50,628 bases of DNA from Pseudohongiella sp. GTDB taxonomy: Bacteria; Pseudomonadota; Gammaproteobacteria; Pseudomonadales; Pseudohongiellaceae. A program made the translations under genes and the position numbers. The notes under the pieces were generated by a model, which saw nothing but the letters and a program-made list of their open reading frames with translations, was not told the DNA's origin and made no database searches. This document shows positions 47,693-50,628 of this stretch, one piece after another (position 1 is the first letter of the stretch; each line of letters opens with the position of its first letter). Where the stretch lies: the NCBI GenBank assembly GCA_030696315.1, contig JAUYSM010000014.1, positions 1-50,628 of the forward strand, written 5' to 3'.

Positions 47693-48406
47693 ATGAGTCA
47701 GTTGTTTTTGGTCAGGCATGGTCAGGCGTCATTTGGCGCCGCGAATTACGATCAGCTGTCAGCGTTGGGATATCAGCAATCAGCCTGGCTGGGTGAACAC
47801 TTTGCGGAGCTGGGCGTTCAATTCAGCCATGTAGTCACTGGCACGCTGGCACGACAAAAGCAGACAGCAGCCAGTATTCTGGAAACCAGCGGACAATGTG
47901 TGAGCATAGAAACAGACTCCGGTTTTAATGAGTTTGATTTCCACACCCTGGTCAGCGTGTATTGCCATAGTTGCGGCATCGACGTGCCGGATACCAAAGA
48001 TGGCGGACGGTTGTTTTTCCAGATGTTGCGTAAGGCCATTCATGCCTGGTCACAAGATCAACTGTACGTCAGAACAGTCGAGCTGCCCTCAGCCCAGACG
48101 CCGATTCATCCGGCATTGGAAACCTGGTCCGAATTTTATGGGCGAGTCTCAAATGCCATGCAGGCTCTGTGCTCCGATGAAAGCGAGCATAATGTTCTGG
48201 TGGTCAGCTCCGGTGGTGCCATGGCGATGGCGCTCAGTCAGATTCTCGATTGCGGCGTGGAAACCCTGATCAATCTGAATATGCAAACGCGCAATACCGG
48301 CATTCATCACCTGTTTTTTAACGCAAAAGGCTTTCAGCTGGCTGCGTTTAATAACCAGCCGCATTTACAGCGGCAAGGGCGCTTGCACGCACTAACCTAC
48401 ACATAA
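47693..48406 (+). CDS. Histidine phosphatase superfamily protein (second His replaced)
   Basis: Phosphoglycerate-mutase-like fold. The 237 residues start with the catalytic motif LFLVRHGQAS (His9) and keep the Arg of TLARQKQTA (Arg54). The usual second histidine of the S-H-G-G motif reads S172-S-G-G, so one of the two signature histidines is missing. Activity may be altered or absent, or another residue may serve. It forms a likely pair with the downstream phosphotransferase-like gene (30-bp gap) under the divergent LysR regulator. Substrate unknown. Confidence 0.85.
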   Translation: MSQLFLVRHGQASFGAANYDQLSALGYQQSAWLGEHFAELGVQFSHVVTGTLARQKQTAASILETSGQCVSIETDSGFNEFDFHTLVSVYCHSCGIDVPDTKDGGRLFFQMLRKAIHAWSQDQLYVRTVELPSAQTPIHPALETWSEFYGRVSNAMQALCSDESEHNVLVVSSGGAMAMALSQILDCGVETLINLNMQTRNTGIHHLFFNAKGFQLAAFNNQPHLQRQGRLHALTYT

Positions 48407-48436
48407 CAATAATGAATAATTCAAAGGACAAAAACG

Positions 48437-49462
48437 GTGATGCATAACGACGCCGACCAAAAAATATTGTTGCCTCTCCGGGATTGGATCAACAGCTACG
48501 CCCCCCAGTTGGGCACGCCGCAGGCAATTCGTAAATTTGCTGCAGGACAATCAAATCCCAGCTTTTTACTCGAGTGCAGCAATCAATCGGTCGTACTGCG
48601 CAAGAAGCCCGATGGCGAGCTGCTTGCGTCAGCGCATGCGGTGGACCGGGAGTTTCGTTTGATCAGCGCGCTGCAACAGACACCGGTGCCTGTCCCACAG
48701 GCTATTGCCCTGTGCGAAGACAATTCAGTCATCGGCAGTATGTTCTACCTGATGAGTTACGAGCCAGGTGACATTTTCTGGGATCCTGCCCTGCCAGAGC
48801 TCGCACGCGAGCACAGAGCTGATTACTATTTTTCACTGGTAGGCACACTTGCACAGCTGCACAGTGTGGATTACCAAGCGCTCGGACTGGCTGATTTTGG
48901 CAAACCTGGCAACTATTATGCTCGTCAATTGTCGCGCTGGAGCACCCAGTATCAGGCATCAGCCACCGCTGTCATCACCGATATGGATGTTTTGATTCAA
49001 TGGCTCACCAGCAACATGCCCGACGATGATGGCGAAAGCTGCATCATCCACGGTGACTACCGATTGGACAATGTCATTTTTCACGCCGGCCAGCCAGGTA
49101 TTCGTGCCGTATTGGACTGGGAACTGGCCACACTGGGGCACCCGATGGCCGACCTGGCTTACTACTTGATGGCATTGAGATTGCCGCGCATCGGCGAAAT
49201 CAAAGGCCTGCAAGGTGAAGACCTGACGGCCTTGGGTATTCCGGATGAATCGGCATTGATTGCCCATTACTGCAAAGTGCGTGGGGTTGAACAGCCGCGG
49301 CACTGGGCGTTTTATCTGGCGTTCAGTTTTTTCCGGCTGGCAGCAATCCTGCAGGGTGTGTACAAACGCGGCCTGGATGGTAACGCCTCCAGCGAACGCG
49401 CCATACGCATGGGCAAACTCGTGCAACCATTAGCTGAGATGGGGCGATCCCTGACGATTTAA
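48437..49462 (+). CDS. Aminoglycoside-phosphotransferase-like (ACAD10-type) kinase-fold protein
   Basis: The 341 residues have the kinase-like APH fold: an N-terminal lobe with GQSNPSFLLECSNQSVVLRKKP and the nucleotide-binding Lys, the catalytic loop IIHGDYRLDNVIFH (HxDxxxxN) and the metal motif VLDWELATLG. This subgroup resembles the N-terminal part of ACAD10/11, which phosphorylates hydroxyacyl-CoA intermediates in fatty-acid breakdown; here that is inference. It is not expected to be a resistance gene. Initiation may be GTG 48437 (AGGA 8 nt upstream) or the next codon, ATG 48440. Confidence 0.88.
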   Translation: MMHNDADQKILLPLRDWINSYAPQLGTPQAIRKFAAGQSNPSFLLECSNQSVVLRKKPDGELLASAHAVDREFRLISALQQTPVPVPQAIALCEDNSVIGSMFYLMSYEPGDIFWDPALPELAREHRADYYFSLVGTLAQLHSVDYQALGLADFGKPGNYYARQLSRWSTQYQASATAVITDMDVLIQWLTSNMPDDDGESCIIHGDYRLDNVIFHAGQPGIRAVLDWELATLGHPMADLAYYLMALRLPRIGEIKGLQGEDLTALGIPDESALIAHYCKVRGVEQPRHWAFYLAFSFFRLAAILQGVYKRGLDGNASSERAIRMGKLVQPLAEMGRSLTI

Positions 49463-49553
49463 ACACGACCGGAACGTTGGCTAGGCACTCTCATTTTTTA
49501 GTGCTACCATCGTTGCATCATTAGAAAATCATAATAAAAACCGAGGGTAACGC

Positions 49554-49868
49554 ATGCGCGATGAACACGCCCGAGCCTACTGGAAAGCAAACGTCAGAAT
49601 TCTGACAACCTTGCTGAGCATCTGGTTCTTTGTATCCTTTGTCTGCGGCATACTTCTGGCCGACTTTCTCGATAACTTTCGATTTGCCGGGTTCAAACTC
49701 GGTTTCTGGATAGCCCAGCAGGGTTCGATCTACGTCTTTATTGTGCTGATTATTGTCTACGTGTTCTGGATGGATCGACTCGATGCGCGCTACCAGACCA
49801 ACAGCAAAGCTGCCAGCCTGAAAGCTGCCAATCGCGAATCCAATACCGACGAGGAACAAGCGTCATGA
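49554..49868 (+). CDS. DUF4212 small subunit of a sodium:solute symporter
   Basis: Small membrane protein that accompanies ActP/VC2705-type symporters. The 104 residues have two membrane helices (about 17-40 and 56-79) joined by a loop holding FRFAGFKLGFWIAQQGSIYVF, the DUF4212 signature, and a hydrophilic tail. GAGGG precedes the ATG by 6-7 nt. The stop overlaps the start of the symporter gene (ATGA), supporting a stoichiometric pair. Confidence 0.9.
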   Translation: MRDEHARAYWKANVRILTTLLSIWFFVSFVCGILLADFLDNFRFAGFKLGFWIAQQGSIYVFIVLIIVYVFWMDRLDARYQTNSKAASLKAANRESNTDEEQAS

Positions 49869-50628
49869 GCAGCGTTCAACTGTGGACCTACCTGTTTATT
49901 GGTCTGTCATTTGGACTTTATATCGCAATTGCGATCTGGTCTCGAGCAGGCTCTACTCACGAATTTTATGTTGCTGGCGGCGGTGTACATCCGGTTGCCA
50001 ATGGCATGGCCACTGCCGCGGACTGGATGTCCGCCGCCTCATTTATCTCAATGGCCGGGTTGATTTCATTTCTTGGCAGGGATGGCACGTTTTATCTGAT
50101 GGGCTGGACTGGCGGCTATGTGTTGCTGGCCCTGCTACTTGCGCCTTACCTGCGTAAATTTGGCAAATTCACAGTCCCCGACTTTATTGGTGATCGTTAC
50201 TACTCACGTAGTGCACGCCTGGTCGCCATTTTCTGTGCCATTTCTGTTTCATTTGTTTACGTGTGTGGACAAATGCAGGGGGCGGGTATCGTATTTTCCA
50301 GGTTCCTGGAAGTGGATATCACCACCGGTGTGATTATTGGCATGACCGTGGTGTTTTTCTACGCTGTGCTGGGTGGTATGAAAGGTATTACCTATACACA
50401 GGTTGCACAGTACTGCGTACTGATTTTTGCTTACATGGTACCTGCGATTTTTATTTCACTGATGATGACCGGCAATCCAATTCCTCAAATAGGTTTTGGT
50501 TCAGAACTGACACCGGAGTACGGTGGCGGCTACTTGCTTGATCGCCTGGATAACATCAGCGAGCAACTGGGGTTTGCAGCTTACACCGAAGGTCAACGTG
50601 GCACGCAGGATGTATTTTTTATCACCGC
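49865..50628 (+). CDS. Sodium:solute symporter, ActP/VC2705-like (partial)
   Basis: The first 254 codons of a sodium:solute symporter family protein; the frame is open at the window edge. Translation gives an N-terminal helix (WTYLFIGLSFGLYIAIAIW), then STHEFYVAGGGVHPVANGMATAADWMSAASF, the SSS-family signature around the first broken helix, FGKFTVPDFIGDRYYSRSARLVA, and GGMKGITYTQVAQYCVL. Relatives take up acetate or other short monocarboxylates with sodium; the substrate here is not certain. It is coupled to the DUF4212 gene. Confidence 0.92.
   Translation, partial: MSSVQLWTYLFIGLSFGLYIAIAIWSRAGSTHEFYVAGGGVHPVANGMATAADWMSAASFISMAGLISFLGRDGTFYLMGWTGGYVLLALLLAPYLRKFGKFTVPDFIGDRYYSRSARLVAIFCAISVSFVYVCGQMQGAGIVFSRFLEVDITTGVIIGMTVVFFYAVLGGMKGITYTQVAQYCVLIFAYMVPAIFISLMMTGNPIPQIGFGSELTPEYGGGYLLDRLDNISEQLGFAAYTEGQRGTQDVFFIT

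Noticed and set aside
49480-49512. Possible terminator after the phosphotransferase-like gene (GGCACT / AGTGCT with a T-run)
   Set aside because: The T-run lies in the loop rather than after the stem and one arm has a bulge, so it does not have terminator form.

Overview
This window is chromosomal core DNA of a gammaproteobacterium. Its gene order follows, with local changes, the block I remember from Pseudomonas aeruginosa running from ftsQ through murC, ftsI and mraZ, then rnpB, rsmI, lpoA, diaA, dolP, sspBA, the cytochrome bc1 genes, rpsI-rplM, zapE, cysD-cysNC, algW, hisD-hisG, murA, mlaC, kdsD, lptCAB and rpoN to ptsO. Family features point the same way: a PVWY quinol-oxidation motif in cytochrome b, short-form HisG, fused CysNC and an Escherichia-like mraZ operator. 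Together they suggest a Pseudomonadales-like or marine oligotrophic lineage. The exact order cannot be fixed from sequence alone. I saw no insertion sequence, prophage, CRISPR array or tRNA gene.

Positions 1-14512, minus strand: the division and cell wall (dcw) cluster, from a strong sigma70-type promoter and a five-box MraZ operator through mraZ, rsmH, ftsL, ftsI, murE, murF, mraY, murD, ftsW, murG, murC and ddlB to an ftsQ cut by the window edge. Most genes overlap or abut. Positions 14694-15077, minus strand, hold the RNase P RNA.

Positions 15168-22828: a plus-strand ydbH-ynbE-ydbL set (an AsmA-like intermembrane lipid bridge with its lipoprotein partner), then rsmI on the minus strand, then lpoA, yraN, diaA and dolP on the plus strand. 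Positions 22859-27778, minus strand: rplM-rpsI with a terminator, then petA (Rieske) and a single gene fusing cytochrome b to cytochrome c1, then sspA and sspB.

Positions 27879-34665: zapE (minus), zapG, cysD, cysNC (plus), a Nif3-like gene (minus) and an AlgW/DegS-type periplasmic protease (plus). Positions 34685-38957, minus strand: mlaC, ibaG, murA, hisG and hisD. The rest of the mla operon is not here. Positions 39191-46636, plus strand: kdsD, kdsC, lptC, lptA, lptB, rpoN, ptsN, rapZ, ptsO and darP, linking Kdo and LPS export to the nitrogen PTS; hpf, expected between rpoN and ptsN, is missing. Positions 46661-50628: a LysR regulator diverging from a histidine-phosphatase-like gene and an aminoglycoside-phosphotransferase-like gene, then a DUF4212 protein and a truncated sodium:solute symporter.

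The common theme is envelope building: peptidoglycan precursors and septation, PBP1a activation, LPS synthesis and export, and phospholipid homeostasis. I found no clearly new accessory system. The observations most worth checking are the cytochrome b-c1 fusion with its altered Rieske box, the five-box MraZ operator, the solitary mlaC, and the tandem hairpins at the end of lpoA.
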